Assembly: GCA_942486035.1 (NCBI GenBank)
Contig: CALNXK010000151.1
Location: forward strand, 725,001-789,000
Length of the DNA: 64,000 bases
Reading direction: 5' to 3'
Source of the DNA: Porites lobata
Lineage: Eukaryota > Cnidaria > Anthozoa > Scleractinia > Poritidae
Shown: piece after piece, positions 47,201-55,101 of the stretch
Numbering within the stretch: position 1 is the first letter of the stretch
Layout: the number at the start of each line of letters is the position of its first letter
Position numbers and translations under genes: made by a program
Notes under the pieces: model-generated
What the model saw: only the letters and a program-made list of their open reading frames with translations
Database searches by the model: none
Told to the model about the DNA's origin: nothing

Positions 47201-48895
47201 ACCCCTTCCCAAGTCAAGAATACAACAAACACAACCCTTTGAAGTCACTGGGGTGGACTACACCGGAGCTCTGTATGTTCGAAATGCTGGAATCGAAACA
47301 AAGGTCTACATATGTCTGTTTACTTGTGCAACAACCAGGGCTATTCATCTTGAAGTTGTCGAAGACTTGACCGTTGAAGCCTTCTTACTAGCCTTTCGCA
47401 GATTTGCAAGTCGGAAATCTCTTCCAAGGAAACTAATATCTGACAATGCCTCAACATTTGTATCAGCGAACAATGAACTAAAGGAATTGTTTCAATCTCG
47501 TGCGCTCAAGGAAACACTAGCAAGGGAAGGCATTGAATGGCTATTCATCCCCAAGAAGGCGCCTTGGTACGGCGGGTTTTGGGAACGCCTCATCAGTCTC
47601 ACCAAATCCACCATCAAGAAGGTACTCGGCAGAGCTGCAGTCAACCTGTGCACTCTTCAGACAATTGTTGTTGAAGTAGAGGCAATTCTAAACGATCGTC
47701 CCCTAACCTACGTTTCCTCAGACATTAAGGATGAGGAAGCATTAACCCCTGCACATCTACTTTATGGCCGACGAATTACGTCATTACCACATCCACCAGT
47801 AGAAAGTGACGAAGTGAGTGATCCCACCTACCAAACAAGTACAGATTTACTAAGAAGGGCAAAACGTGTCACCTTACTGATCCAACACTTTTGGCAACGA
47901 TGGCGTCATGAGTACCTTACCTCCCTCCGAGAGTTCCACAAAGGTTCAGGAATCAACACAGAATCCGTGAAGGCTGGTGATGTAGTTCTAATCCATGATG
48001 ATAGCCCTAGAGTAAACTGGAAACTAGCACTTGTCACATCCATTAACAGAGGTCGCGATGGACTTGTGCGTTCCGCAAATTTACGCACCGCCAATGGAAC
48101 AACAAACCGTCCCATAACAAGATTACACCCTCTAGAAGTTCACGCCAAGGAAGCACAGTGTTGCACAGAGGATCAAGCAACCGCAGTAGAAACTCCAACC
48201 CCTGTGAGGAGACCACAAAGAGATGCAGCACGACGAGCAATAAGGAGAATTGCAGATTGGGCCAAGGACATTCGCGCCCCCTCCCCCCCGGAGGATGTGA
48301 AATAGTTAAATCGTGACATTTGAACGTGTATTTCGTTACCTTTCATGTAATTCGTTACCTGGTCAGCGGTCATTTATGTAATGCTTACGTCACAAGAACA
48401 GGACCTTTTTCTGCCTCGCTCTCGTTACTTTATGACCGCCATGTTGTGTTAATGTTGTCTGAAATATACATGTAACTACATTGAGTTCTCTGTCGTATTT
48501 ACTGCTTCCCCACAGATGTCGAAATTGGTTCAAGCGATTTGCTTGTAGAGATCCTCCATTTTGGCAAATGACATTGCAGACTTGTTGTAAGCTTGTATAA
48601 TTAAACTTAACGTTTAGCCTGATCGTAATGTAATATTGCAAGGAAAGAAATTGATCGGCTTAAAATTAGCCTTACCTTCACTTAGCAAAGAAATTGTTTC
48701 AATTCGACGCTTTTCTATTTTCGGAGTATCAGCTTCTCTGCCTTCTAAAGTTTGACATTGCTTTCTCCATGCTTGATGCAATTTTGCTTTGATCTGTCGT
48801 TCTTTAAGAAACGGAAATTTACTTGCAAACCTTGAGTAATTATCGGTTAAGAATACCTTAAGGGGAGTTTTCAGATTCTTTCTTTTCGCTGGCAT
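38228..48895 (-). CDS. Unrecognised gene with HMG-box-like N terminus (5 exons, two frame breaks)
   Basis: I do not recognise the family. Exons in transcript order: 48676-48895, 41379-41686, 40030-40118, 38451-38600, 38228-38306; the first three join cleanly and the fourth enters in phase. Exon 1 starts MPAKRKNLKTPLKVF, then KFPFLKERQIKAKLHQAWRK, a basic stretch like helices 1-2 of an HMG box, hinting at a nuclear DNA-binding protein. Exon 2 (about 100 aa) is polar, ending in an acidic helix (LQDLFDQIHAEQLL). Exon 4 encodes RARAMLFEEQEMKRIV, then meets a stop at 38480-38482, although another frame stays open (DLLCNGMVVMTSVDQIVEK). The last exon ends FQSMFAGDEDIFA. Shifts at a GGG run in exon 4 and a T5 run at 38301-38305 would explain this. 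The start could be further upstream, since the frame stays open to about 49039. Intron 1 hosts the BEL element. Confidence 0.6.
38764..39623. mobile_element. Outer inverted-repeat element interrupted by a second element
   Basis: Left end AGGGAGTTTATGGAACGACG followed by CGGCGACGG; right end GTCGTTGCATAAACTCCCT is its inverted match. Shared modules link it to 6853-7180 and 28712-29127. It is split by the insertion at 39089-39565. It lies in intron 3 of the HMG-like gene. Confidence 0.8.
39089..39565. mobile_element. 477 bp element nested in 38764-39623, with 5 bp target duplication
   Basis: Ends CAGGGTTCGCACA and TGTATGAACCCTG are inverted repeats. TGCTT stands at 39084-39088 and again at 39566-39570. 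Both ends carry tandem CTTGAAAAGTCCTTGAA units. No transposase frame; non-autonomous DNA element. Confidence 0.85.
39806..39865 (+). repeat. tRNA-like SINE head fragment
   Basis: TAGCTCAAATGGTAGAGCA fits tRNA box A and D-arm, followed by an anticodon-arm-like segment, but no good box B or acceptor pairing. Treated as a SINE relic. Confidence 0.45.
42401..42504. repeat. Long hairpin 11 bp left of the BEL insertion
   Basis: TTCAGACTTGGCACCAAGGC continuing to GGGGGAATAAAAC is mirrored by GTTTTATTCCCCC running to GCCAAGTCTGAA; arms of about 44 bp, loop about 16 bp. Confidence 0.85.
42511..42515. repeat. Target site duplication GATGT, left copy
   Basis: GATGT abuts the 5' LTR; the same five bases follow the 3' LTR at 48515-48519. 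Confidence 0.95.
42516..42734 (+). repeat. 5' LTR of the BEL/Pao element
   Basis: 219 bp, TGTGAAATAG to CTTCCCCACA, identical at every base to 48296-48514. Contains GCTTACGTCAC, a CRE/ATF-like site, at about 42603-42613. Confidence 0.98.
42739..42754 (+). promoter_or_regulatory. Primer binding site of the BEL/Pao element
   Basis: TGGTGCCGAGACCAGG begins four bases after the LTR, the expected place and style (TGGTGCC start) for a tRNA-complementary primer site. It directly abuts the gag start codon. The cognate tRNA was not identified. Confidence 0.75.
42755..45808 (+). CDS. BEL/Pao gag, protease and reverse transcriptase (first open segment)
   Basis: Start chosen at the ATG just after the primer site (MEELPKLLASRRAHK); the frame is open further up into the LTR but that would lie inside the R/U5 region. 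Rough residue positions: coiled-coil gag N terminus 1-110; DUF1759 around 190-340 (SFNGNPLEWQSFWDAF); zinc-binding CLFCKGEHSSNDC near 408 and following Cys/His knuckles to about 475; DUF1758 protease with FDEGSQRSFI near 537, where the usual D-S/T-G reads D-E-G; reverse transcriptase from about 828 with the catalytic YVDD near 949. The frame ends in TAA shortly after YLAWYGT, before the connection to RNase H, because of an apparent one-base loss at a G run. Otherwise uninterrupted. Confidence 0.95.
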   Translation: MEELPKLLASRRAHKAHLTKLRQKIDDTAEGTIADNGIVLLKSLVEQLKQKRQTLKELNDKIAVLLETPEELEAEILDAEELDSLIVEKVCLTDNLIELAKRNLDQYVLSHGPGNISTPSSSPQKGQTNQQPIPSTSQTEQENQQSIPHLRLERQVAIFKVTQPLQQRIPNYTTDYPITPPPVSTFQTNRLPKLVLPSFNGNPLEWQSFWDAFQSAVHDNSSISDVQKFNYLRAQLRDGAERVIAGLPLTSANYAKSIQLLKDRFAQPHKIINAHMEALLNLPSPTDHLSSLRLFYGSVETHIRGLESLGKKTETYGDILVPIIQKKLPNGIKRNLARQNGNKEWQLDNLRKAILNEIEILEAGQNSSSDYELSSNSTTAATAAFLTTSKPPTPVLPPPTDRRPTKRTCLFCKGEHSSNDCNVVTDKGRRYSIVRDARVCFNCLNRHSVSKCKSRNRCKVCHRKHHTSLCQNAESTPLVSSTEPPTTNKAQCTPTTDKTTAPSVSSYHIGDTSRHTPVLLKTAVASVGSHNNHISAHILFDEGSQRSFITSDVATKLDLKPEMQETISLSTFGGNTSSVKRIDTATVFVETAQEENIPIRVIIVPTIAAPLTTYTGANVRELPHLKGLSLAQNVDDSPFTVDILIGADHYWDIVENEVVKGPGPTAAKSKIGYLLSGPLSNSNHSENLNTSILNVVTEHHQEQFDLERFWRIESVGVQPSSSEETVDFLKYYQNSSIMLEDGRYSAKLPWRPEHPPLPSNAEITKQRTRSMVRKLAEDPNKLRMYNDIIQEQQSRDFIERVDNPETTNGVCHYIPHHAVLKDSTTTPLRIVYDCSFKRGEQPSLNDCLQPGPPLLNDLTGILLRFRLHQYAITADIEKAFLHVNLDQADRDATRFYWLSNTDDPESEFIVYRFKSVMFGATSSPFILNATLNKHLTQSTDQVSMDMLRNLYVDDLASGTNDDDSAVNYYQDARNKMSPVGFNLRSWSSNSPGVQHIAAKNQILDTSPTKKYLAWYGT
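45837..48305 (+). CDS. BEL/Pao RNase H, integrase and DUF5641 (second open segment)
   Basis: Continues pol in a different frame. It begins without a proper ATG, so it is the rest of a polyprotein rather than a separate gene. In order: connection region (AKVFDPLGLLQP), RNase H-like domain with FADASQKAYGAA and WSDSQIVLHWL, integrase zinc site (HVKQLHAGVN...CVTC), integrase core with acidic residues in GVDYTG, ISDNAST and GFWERL, and C-terminal DUF5641 (HFWQRWRHEYL, GDVVLIHDD). The stop TAG at 48303-48305 lies 8 bp inside the 3' LTR. About 45 nt in a third frame bridge the two segments, consistent with a second one-base loss at a C6 run near 45850. All catalytic motifs are present. Confidence 0.93.
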   Translation, partial: TGNLYPPLSTKREVLQETAKVFDPLGLLQPVTVAAKILIQELWKEGIDWDEPLPPSLDQKWRAVAKEIGDATKLEFPRRYFSSNVSVDSSDTELHVFADASQKAYGAAAYLVRGNQSSLAMAKSRVAPTRKKLTLPELELMATLTAARLASYLQEQLPVTRVTLWSDSQIVLHWLKSTKLLKPFVNTRIQEVKKLTSTSNWKYCPTTENPSDLLTRGITAHQLEISLLWKHGPTWLPNRSQWPSWPTTEVLHLSATETSPGGSTTDGTVPVQQQGLHRLINPSDFSSLPKLLRVTAYVFRFVKLLQKKLSQQGPITAMEYDHAMTEWVKNRQSVVFHAEVNNLLSKSRHRTTLVRQLRLFLDDGGLLRCGGRIHNAPLSGNTKFPLLLPSKDHFTDLVIHSTHVKQLHAGVNSTLTALRQTYWVPSGRQRVKTLIDKCVTCRKVSGTAYNAPDPPPLPKSRIQQTQPFEVTGVDYTGALYVRNAGIETKVYICLFTCATTRAIHLEVVEDLTVEAFLLAFRRFASRKSLPRKLISDNASTFVSANNELKELFQSRALKETLAREGIEWLFIPKKAPWYGGFWERLISLTKSTIKKVLGRAAVNLCTLQTIVVEVEAILNDRPLTYVSSDIKDEEALTPAHLLYGRRITSLPHPPVESDEVSDPTYQTSTDLLRRAKRVTLLIQHFWQRWRHEYLTSLREFHKGSGINTESVKAGDVVLIHDDSPRVNWKLALVTSINRGRDGLVRSANLRTANGTTNRPITRLHPLEVHAKEAQCCTEDQATAVETPTPVRRPQRDAARRAIRRIADWAKDIRAPSPPEDVK
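48296..48514 (+). repeat. 3' LTR of the BEL/Pao element
   Basis: 219 bp identical to the 5' LTR; followed by GATGT at 48515-48519. The tract before it is C-rich and then GGAGGA, so the polypurine tract is short or unusual. Confidence 0.98.
48515..48519. repeat. Target site duplication GATGT, right copy
   Basis: Matches 42511-42515 exactly. Confidence 0.95.
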
Positions 48896-49959
48896 TTTAG
48901 ATGAATTTTTTTCCGCCTCTCTAGAATGACTAACAGTTTTTAGAATTGCAGTCTTAGTCCTTGGTAACCTGTCCTCCTCCACTTTAGCCCCGATCCCCAG
49001 TCGTTCCCAGGGTCTTCTCGTTTGATTCGTTTCAGCCAAAAGGAGGGACCCAATGTGTGCATGTGTACAAAGTGAGACAAGATTCTTTGTGGCTTCACGC
49101 TACACGCTGGTGCGTTCAGTTATTAAAGTTGTATAAAAGGAAGGCTAGAGTGCGTTGCCGCCAGCGATCTGGAGGAGCGTCTGAGAATCTGCAGGCTATT
49201 TAAGTTGCGACAGTCGCCTGTTCTTAACGACGAAGCTATGGAAAAAGCACCTGGTTAAAAGGTGATCCATGAAAAAATAGTCAGTCACTGCAAAGTGAGA
49301 AGAGCATTGTAGAAATCAAATGTTTGTAGAAGAAAGCTGAGATCAAGTTTCAGACTACCTGTCTCGGGAATTTTTCAGATCTGGGAGGTGTCACTTGCCT
49401 CAGCCTTCAGCCTTGGGGGAAAACAGGCCTCCTTGCTCTGCGTAACATCACACTCTGCCTCATCCAATAATTGTCTTCACTACTAAATCATTTAGCGAAA
49501 AAAACATTCTTTCTAAGCAAATCAGTGATTTCTTCACAAAAGACCTTTTTATGATACAATCCTTGGAACTTGTTCTTGACTGTCAGTACCAAGTACGGCG
49601 ACCAAGCGCTTCCCACCCTCCCTCTCTTCCAGTCTTTTCTCGTTTCTTTACTACCTGTACCTCAAGTAATCAAAGATTGGTGCTGGTGAGCTCGATCCCC
49701 GGGGGTTACCCTAGGAAAGTGCCTCCCTGAAACCTGGGTTGCCCCATCCTAAGCTGCTTGAACAAAAACCAATGACAGCTGCACCTCCCCCTTGCAGCCC
49801 TTACATGATATTTCCCCTGGTATTCCATATTTGAAAGTCTGAGGCTAGTTGCGTTTTTTGATAAGGATCGTCTCTAGCATGAAATGACATATTAATCTAG
49901 CTGGAAGCATCCGTTTGAAAGGATCACCGGTTTTCAGTTGATAAAATCAGGAAATGTAT
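48896..49959. other. Region upstream of the HMG-like gene, no exon assigned
   Basis: The frame of exon 1 stays open up to about 49039, but that stretch includes a CCCAGGGTCTTCTCG repeat motif, so coding use is doubtful. The rest shows no supported gene; a 5' UTR exon may lie here. Confidence 0.4.
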
Positions 49960-50033
49960 TTGAACCTCGCCCCCAGGGCGCATTTCCCTGTCTTTGCCAA
50001 AGCCCGGGAAAAGCGCCCTGGGGGGCGAGGCTG
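49960..50033. mobile_element. 74 bp palindromic mini-element with 9 bp target duplication
   Basis: Left arm CCTCGCCCCCAGGGCGC pairs with GCGCCCTGGGGGGCGAGG on the right. Flanks GAAATGTAT and GAAATATAT match at eight of nine bases. Confidence 0.78.
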
Positions 50034-50082
50034 GAAATATATCGTAAACAATAGTATAGCAGTAAAATTACAAACTTTATTT

Positions 50083-50366
50083 TCAGATACCAGCACCTTG
50101 ATCTATATCTCCATTTGAATGTTGACGAGCTACAATATCGTCAATATCTAGTCCAAGATGGCGTTCCAATCGATCGATACCCACAAGACCCGCGGGATAA
50201 AGCGTCTTTTCCGAACGCCATAAAAATATTCCAGGTATCGTGGAGTCAAGTGTTGATTGCAGTCGTACACGTGACAAGACCCGACAAGCATAGCGTGATC
50301 AGTTTCCTCGTTGCTCTGCTGTGGTGTTACTTCCGCTTTTACTTGAAGCGAGATACCAGTATTCAT
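50083..50366. other. Open-frame-rich segment of unclear meaning
   Basis: Three plausible frames overlap: minus 50366-50148 (ATG start, HAMLVGSCHVYDC), minus 50277-50083 (GIDRLERHLGLDIDDIV), and plus 50091-50234 between TTTCAG and GTATCG (VDELQYRQYLVQDGVPIDRY). None matches a family I know. The two minus frames could be one gene with an indel, or a spliced 5' region of the HMG-like gene. Confidence 0.25.
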
Positions 50367-50696
50367 TGTTCATCAAAGTGCATAACCATTGTATCATAAA
50401 TATTGAGCTACAAAAGATGAAGAAGTCCATTAAGGCAGATTATCTAACAAAGCGATACTTGATTAATCGCGTGACAAAATTGTAATTTTATGTACTTACA
50501 CGTGTACTTGCGCAACACCTAAATTCTGACATATACAGAAAGAAAGCAGGCTCGGTAGAAAGTTAAGAGCTGATATTTTCAAATAGTTTAGTTTCGGGTG
50601 TTTCTTACGGGAAACTGCCATCTGTATTATAGAATTCCTCGGGAAAAATAGTGCAAAACATTGTATTTTTAACACTGACCTTTGTTCGAGAGCCAT

Positions 50697-50898
50697 TTCC
50701 TTCTTTTAAATCCTGTTGCTATGGTTATGTCAGATCATACCACGTTTGTATAATAATCAACCAATGAGTTTATTTGTTGTGCTGTGACGTCATGTTGTGA
50801 CACGTGATCTCCAAGCAAAAACACACTTGGTGTGATCCACCTTCGCCGAAGGTAAAGCGTGTTGCAAGTATTTGTTATTATCGTTGTTTTTGGTCAAA
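50697..50898. promoter_or_regulatory. UBALD upstream region with CRE and E-box
   Basis: A full palindromic CRE, TGACGTCA, is at 50785-50792 and CACGTG at 50801-50806, about 100 bp before the UBALD ATG. On the minus strand a short ATG frame (MALEQR followed by GTCAGT) starts at 50696, which could be the first exon of a divergent transcript. Confidence 0.5.
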
Positions 50899-51421
50899 AT
50901 GGACACATTGAAAGAGCAAGCTATGATAAATCAGTTTGTAATGGCTGCTGGTTGTGCCAGAGACCAAGCAAAACAACTTTTGCAGGCGGCACATTGGCAA
51001 TTTGAGGTAGTGTGCGGATTGTTTTGATTACGACTTGAGCGATGCGGCTTGACTAATTTTGAGATCATACCTCGCTTTATTTCTTCCTCTAACTGAGCTA
51101 GCGATGGTTAAACTAATTTTTTGCTTCTGTTATGTGTTCTAGACCGCTTTGAGCTTGTTTTTTCAAGAAGCAGCGATTCCTTCACATTCACAACACAACG
51201 CGGTAAGTCGAACGGCTTATAAACCTTTTCGTGCAATATCTTTCGTTTTGTCGTTGATGTTTCGTTTTCTTCTCTTTCAGCTCGTAACCCCAGCGAATAC
51301 GCCAGCGACGCCACCAAACTTTCCCGACGCCATGGCAGCATTCTCAAAACTTCAGACTTCCGATACTAGCCCTAAAACACAGACTTTAAACGTGAATGTG
51401 AATCATCAAAGAGTGAGGTGA
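50899..51421 (+). CDS. UBALD: UBA-like domain-containing protein (FAM100 family), complete (3 exons)
   Basis: Exons 50899-51006, 51143-51202 and 51281-51421 (TGA) give 309 nt, 102 aa, all GT-AG and phase 0. Residues 1-55 form the UBA-like three-helix region: EQAMINQFVMAAGC, DQAKQLLQAAHWQFETALSLFFQE; this is the most conserved part of vertebrate UBALD1 and UBALD2. It is followed by the family motif NTPATPPNFPDAM and AFSKLQ. Vertebrate proteins are longer (164-177 aa) because of a proline-rich tail missing here. Molecular function is poorly known; ubiquitin binding is only suggested by the fold. Start: first ATG, Kozak-like AAAATGG. One gene appears to represent both vertebrate paralogues. Confidence 0.93.
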
Positions 51422-53967
51422 TGTTCTAACGCAATGTTGTTGTCATCTTGCACCGTTCATTTGTGTTTGTATAGTTCCGCCGTACCTTTCTTCAGCGCAG
51501 CATTACTGGAACCTTTTTATAAAAATGTGTTAACAGAACAGAACAAAATTTGAGGATTTGCTGGGAACAGTAAGCTACGAGTCAAGATATGGAAAGGGGA
51601 GAAATGTTTTGGAGTTCATAGAAGCGCGTGGATAGTGCCAGCCTGTGTCCGGCATTACAATTCAACAGAATTCAACTGTTTAAATGGGAGTATTGATGAT
51701 AATGAGCGAAGTCGCTGAGACTTTGAAAAGACTGAGAAAATCCACCTTAAGCAAATAGAACATTTTGTTTAAGCTTATAATTCCTGTGGAATCCAACGTA
51801 AGCTTTGAAATTTTTCGAGAACTTTGACCGTTGTGACGAGCAGAGTGAAACATACAAGCTGAACGCCTTGTGAAACTGACCACGAGCATTCCTTTGGCTT
51901 TATGTATAATTTATGAGAAGTTGAAATCGAAAAAAACCCAGTCAGTCCTGCTAACGGTTTTGAAATTTTGTTTTGCAAAACTGTTGAGATAACAATCTAA
52001 TTTAAACGATTACAGTAAAATTTAGAGAGCAGTGTCTGCGTAGAGTATTGATGTCTGCACGGTTTACTTCATGAACACGAGCTTTTAAATATGTGTCGTA
52101 TCTGTAAACTCTTTCTTTGTTTCTCGCACTTCTCAGCATTGTTTACTTCAATCATTTTTCATTCGATTTAAATAATTTGATGGGGTTAAGTCTTAACGCC
52201 TAGACGCTAATCTAACTGGTTCGAATATTGCATATGAGCTTAGCGGCAATTATTAAATTTTTGTCGTTCTCCGGCTGAGACAATCTCGAAGATTTTGATT
52301 TCCGGACTTTGGAATGCGGTTGTTGTCATATGCAAAACCACATGGGTCATTCGAAAAACTGGATGTTGTTGTTTGTTCCTGCCACTGATATCATTAAAGC
52401 AAGATTACCAGGACAATTTGTTAGTTTTCAACGGGTATAAATATCCAGCTGGGGCATTTTTTATAATATATATTTTCTACAAGTGAAATACAAGAGGCCA
52501 AGGTCAGACTTTCTGTCGAGTAATTAATAACATCAGATCAATATCGCCATTATTTCTTCAAGAGGGTCTTAGGCAAAATTTTTCTGAACGAGATTTAGCT
52601 GGAATGGGCCGCTAACATTTTAACATCAGCAGGCTTTATCTGGCAAGGCTGTTTCCCCCATCCACCTTTTCCATTTGCAACAAGGGATCTAGGAAGCGTC
52701 TTTGGGGTTAGATTACGTCTACCATGTAGGCACCTAGAGGCATTTTATAGCTAACATTTCTTTCCAATGGTTATCAAAGGAGATAAACCCTCGTTCTTCA
52801 AAACCTTTTCTTATGGGAATTTCTCTTGGGTTTTCAGCTATTTCATCATGGTAGCAGTCTTCAATAGTGTTTTGCAGGAGATAAACTTTAAAAGCAGTTT
52901 TCCTGCTGTAGTGGCTTGAATGTTACCTCGTTGAGGTTTTTATTGATTTTTCCCCTTTTACATGAGAAGTCTTTGTTTAAGTCAACAGATGCAACGTTTT
53001 GGGTCTATTTCAGACACCTTTTGGGTGCAAGAGAAACACACCAATTTTGCTTCTCTTTTTGTGTCACATACAGACATTTCACACTTCCTTACATTTAGCT
53101 GTAACTTACATAGTACATTGGTACAAAGATACAGACTGCACTGATCAAATCTTATTTCTGATTACAATATTGACTTATTACATTGAGGTCCTCTAATTAG
53201 GAGGGTTACAAATTTATGTCATAGTCCAGTTTTCCAGTTAATTTGTTCAAGCAGGGGATCCTGTAGACCATCTGAGGGGTCGTTAAGACCGCGTGCTAAT
53301 TTCTTTGTGTAGTTTGTTTTGCCGTCCTATGTCACATTTTCAAGGCCATGTGACTTGTTGGAATTTTACCCCAACAGGCTTGTACATTGAATCTGATAAA
53401 CCTGGTGAAGAAAATCACTGACGACAACACTTGGGTGCCCTTTGGTCTTCCTTCCCCCATCTGCCTGTCTGTAAATTGCATTTCATGTAAGAGTTAGGTT
53501 TCGGTTATTTCTCTTAGTTGCAGTGTTTGAATGGAGCACGTTTGTCCGTAGAGGAGGTTAAGTTATTATCATCGAAAGCTATCTGTTTTTTGATTGGAGC
53601 ATATTATTAACTATGTGTTAACTAACATCATAGCGAGGATATTTCTTAGTTTGCACCTATATATGTTTATTAGATGTTAATATACCCTACTCACAATATG
53701 GTGACTGGTCATTTCGGTACAAAATCATTTCAATTCTGATGTCACATTGGTACAAGTTTTTTCAGTTGAGGTGTAAATAGTTTCATGTACTTTGCTTAAA
53801 GAATGAAGAATATTCATACAAAGTGATTTTCTAGTTCACACTCAAACTATAATGGAAGTGATGAAGTTTTAGTGCAATTTCACTGCTTGAGTTCAAAACG
53901 AAGTGACTGCTTTTCCACGATACGCTTACCATCTTGCCAAGCGGTTAAGGATTGATGAAATAAAACA

Positions 53968-54205
53968 GTGTTCTCAATAAGAGCTGGCGGCTGGCGAAAT
54001 TTGCTGGCTATTTCACCTCAACTCACCGCCTACTTTTCTTTTGAAATTTTCTCCCAAAAAGGCCAAAATTTAAAGATGTCTGTGCTCTGTTCAAACACTC
54101 TAATTTTTGCTCCAGAATGCTGGAAATGCAATCTAAGAGGCCCAGATCTCAAACTTTTTCAAGGGGGCATGCCCCTGGACCCCCCTAGTAACTCGCACTT
54201 TTGAC
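53968..54205 (+). repeat. Dispersed repeat with CTCAATAAGAGCTGG start
   Basis: TCTCAATAAGAGCTGGCGGC resembles GTCAATAAGAGCCAGAGGCT at about 11023; the GGGGGCATGCCCCTGGACCC end resembles the block at 59925-59940. The open frame here derives from the repeat. Confidence 0.6.
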
Positions 54206-55015
54206 ACTCGCAAGGACTTACACCTGTGGCACAAGTATTTTTCTTCTCCACCTACTCAAAGGTGTGTCACGAAATTCAGCCAAATTAGGAAAATTCAAAA
54301 TGCCCATTAAATTAAGAGATACATAAAACTAACTGCTTAAAACTTTAAGGGAAGTTTATAATAACATAACAGAAACAACAGATAGCACGGACGGGCAAAA
54401 CTGAAGAAGATTGAAACGGATTGCAATTAGGGTTTTTGAAAACTGTTCAAACTAATAGTTTTCCAAAGTTGATCCCTGCTGCTTGCAACTTCAAAAATAA
54501 TGCTCAGGAGACATATTTGTTTGTCTTGGGTCTCTGATTTTGTCATTTACATGTAATTTCTTTGCTTACTTTAAGTTCCATAGCAATTGAGGGCGAGTAA
54601 TTGGCAAAATTAAACAAAATGAACTGGACTGCCGTGACACAGCCCCTTTAAAACCTTATTGAAAACCCTGGATAAAAGCAATGTCGTATGGTTTCTCAGA
54701 GGGCAAATAAATGTTAAATTTGAGCTGTCAAAGCAAGTAATTGAAGTCAAGTTTGTTTATTCCCTCAAAATTAGACAATGGTTTTAGTCATGCAAAATGT
54801 AAAGATCACATGTTGTTAAGTTTAACAATATTGTTTGCTTTGAGGATATCTATAGTCATCACTGCATCCCAGGAGGTCACTATGGTCATCTCCTCCCACA
54901 ATTTTCCATTGTCATAAAAAGGTTACAAGTTCTTTATTTTCCATTGAGTAGAATGAACAAACTAGACCTCAATTTCTTGTATTGGTGGATTTTTATCAGT
55001 TGTTTGCCCTCTGAG

Positions 55016-55101
55016 TAGTCTGCTACACAGCTGCTTTTAGTGTCGTCGCGCAAGGAGGAGCATTGCGTGACGACACATTAAAACGGCTATGTAGCAGACT
55101 A
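55016..55101. mobile_element. 86 bp palindromic mini-element with 9 bp target duplication
   Basis: TAGTCTGCTACACAGC is mirrored by the end CTATGTAGCAGACTA; inner GTGTCGTCGCGCAA pairs with TTGCGTGACGACAC. Flanks CCCTCTGAG and CCCCCTGAG differ at one of nine bases. Same family as 62523-62607. Confidence 0.85.

Larger units (their letters stand above)
42516..48514 (+). mobile_element. BEL/Pao LTR retrotransposon, full length (5999 bp)
   Basis: Two 219 bp LTRs with TG...CA ends bracket gag-pol, and a perfect 5 bp duplication (GATGT) marks integration. Domain order is that of BEL/Pao: gag-like DUF1759, zinc knuckles, DUF1758 aspartic protease, reverse transcriptase, RNase H, integrase with H2C2 zinc site and core, then DUF5641. 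It lies in intron 1 of the minus-strand HMG-like gene, antisense to it. Identical LTRs mean a very recent insertion. The coding region is broken by two frame changes between 45785 and 45860. No env-like frame is seen. Confidence 0.97.

Noticed and set aside
42793..48373. Minus-strand open frames across the retrotransposon
   Set aside because: They are shadows of the plus-strand gag-pol frame and show no domain.
53968..54204. 78-residue plus-strand protein
   Set aside because: Sequence belongs to a dispersed repeat with copies near 11023 and 59925.
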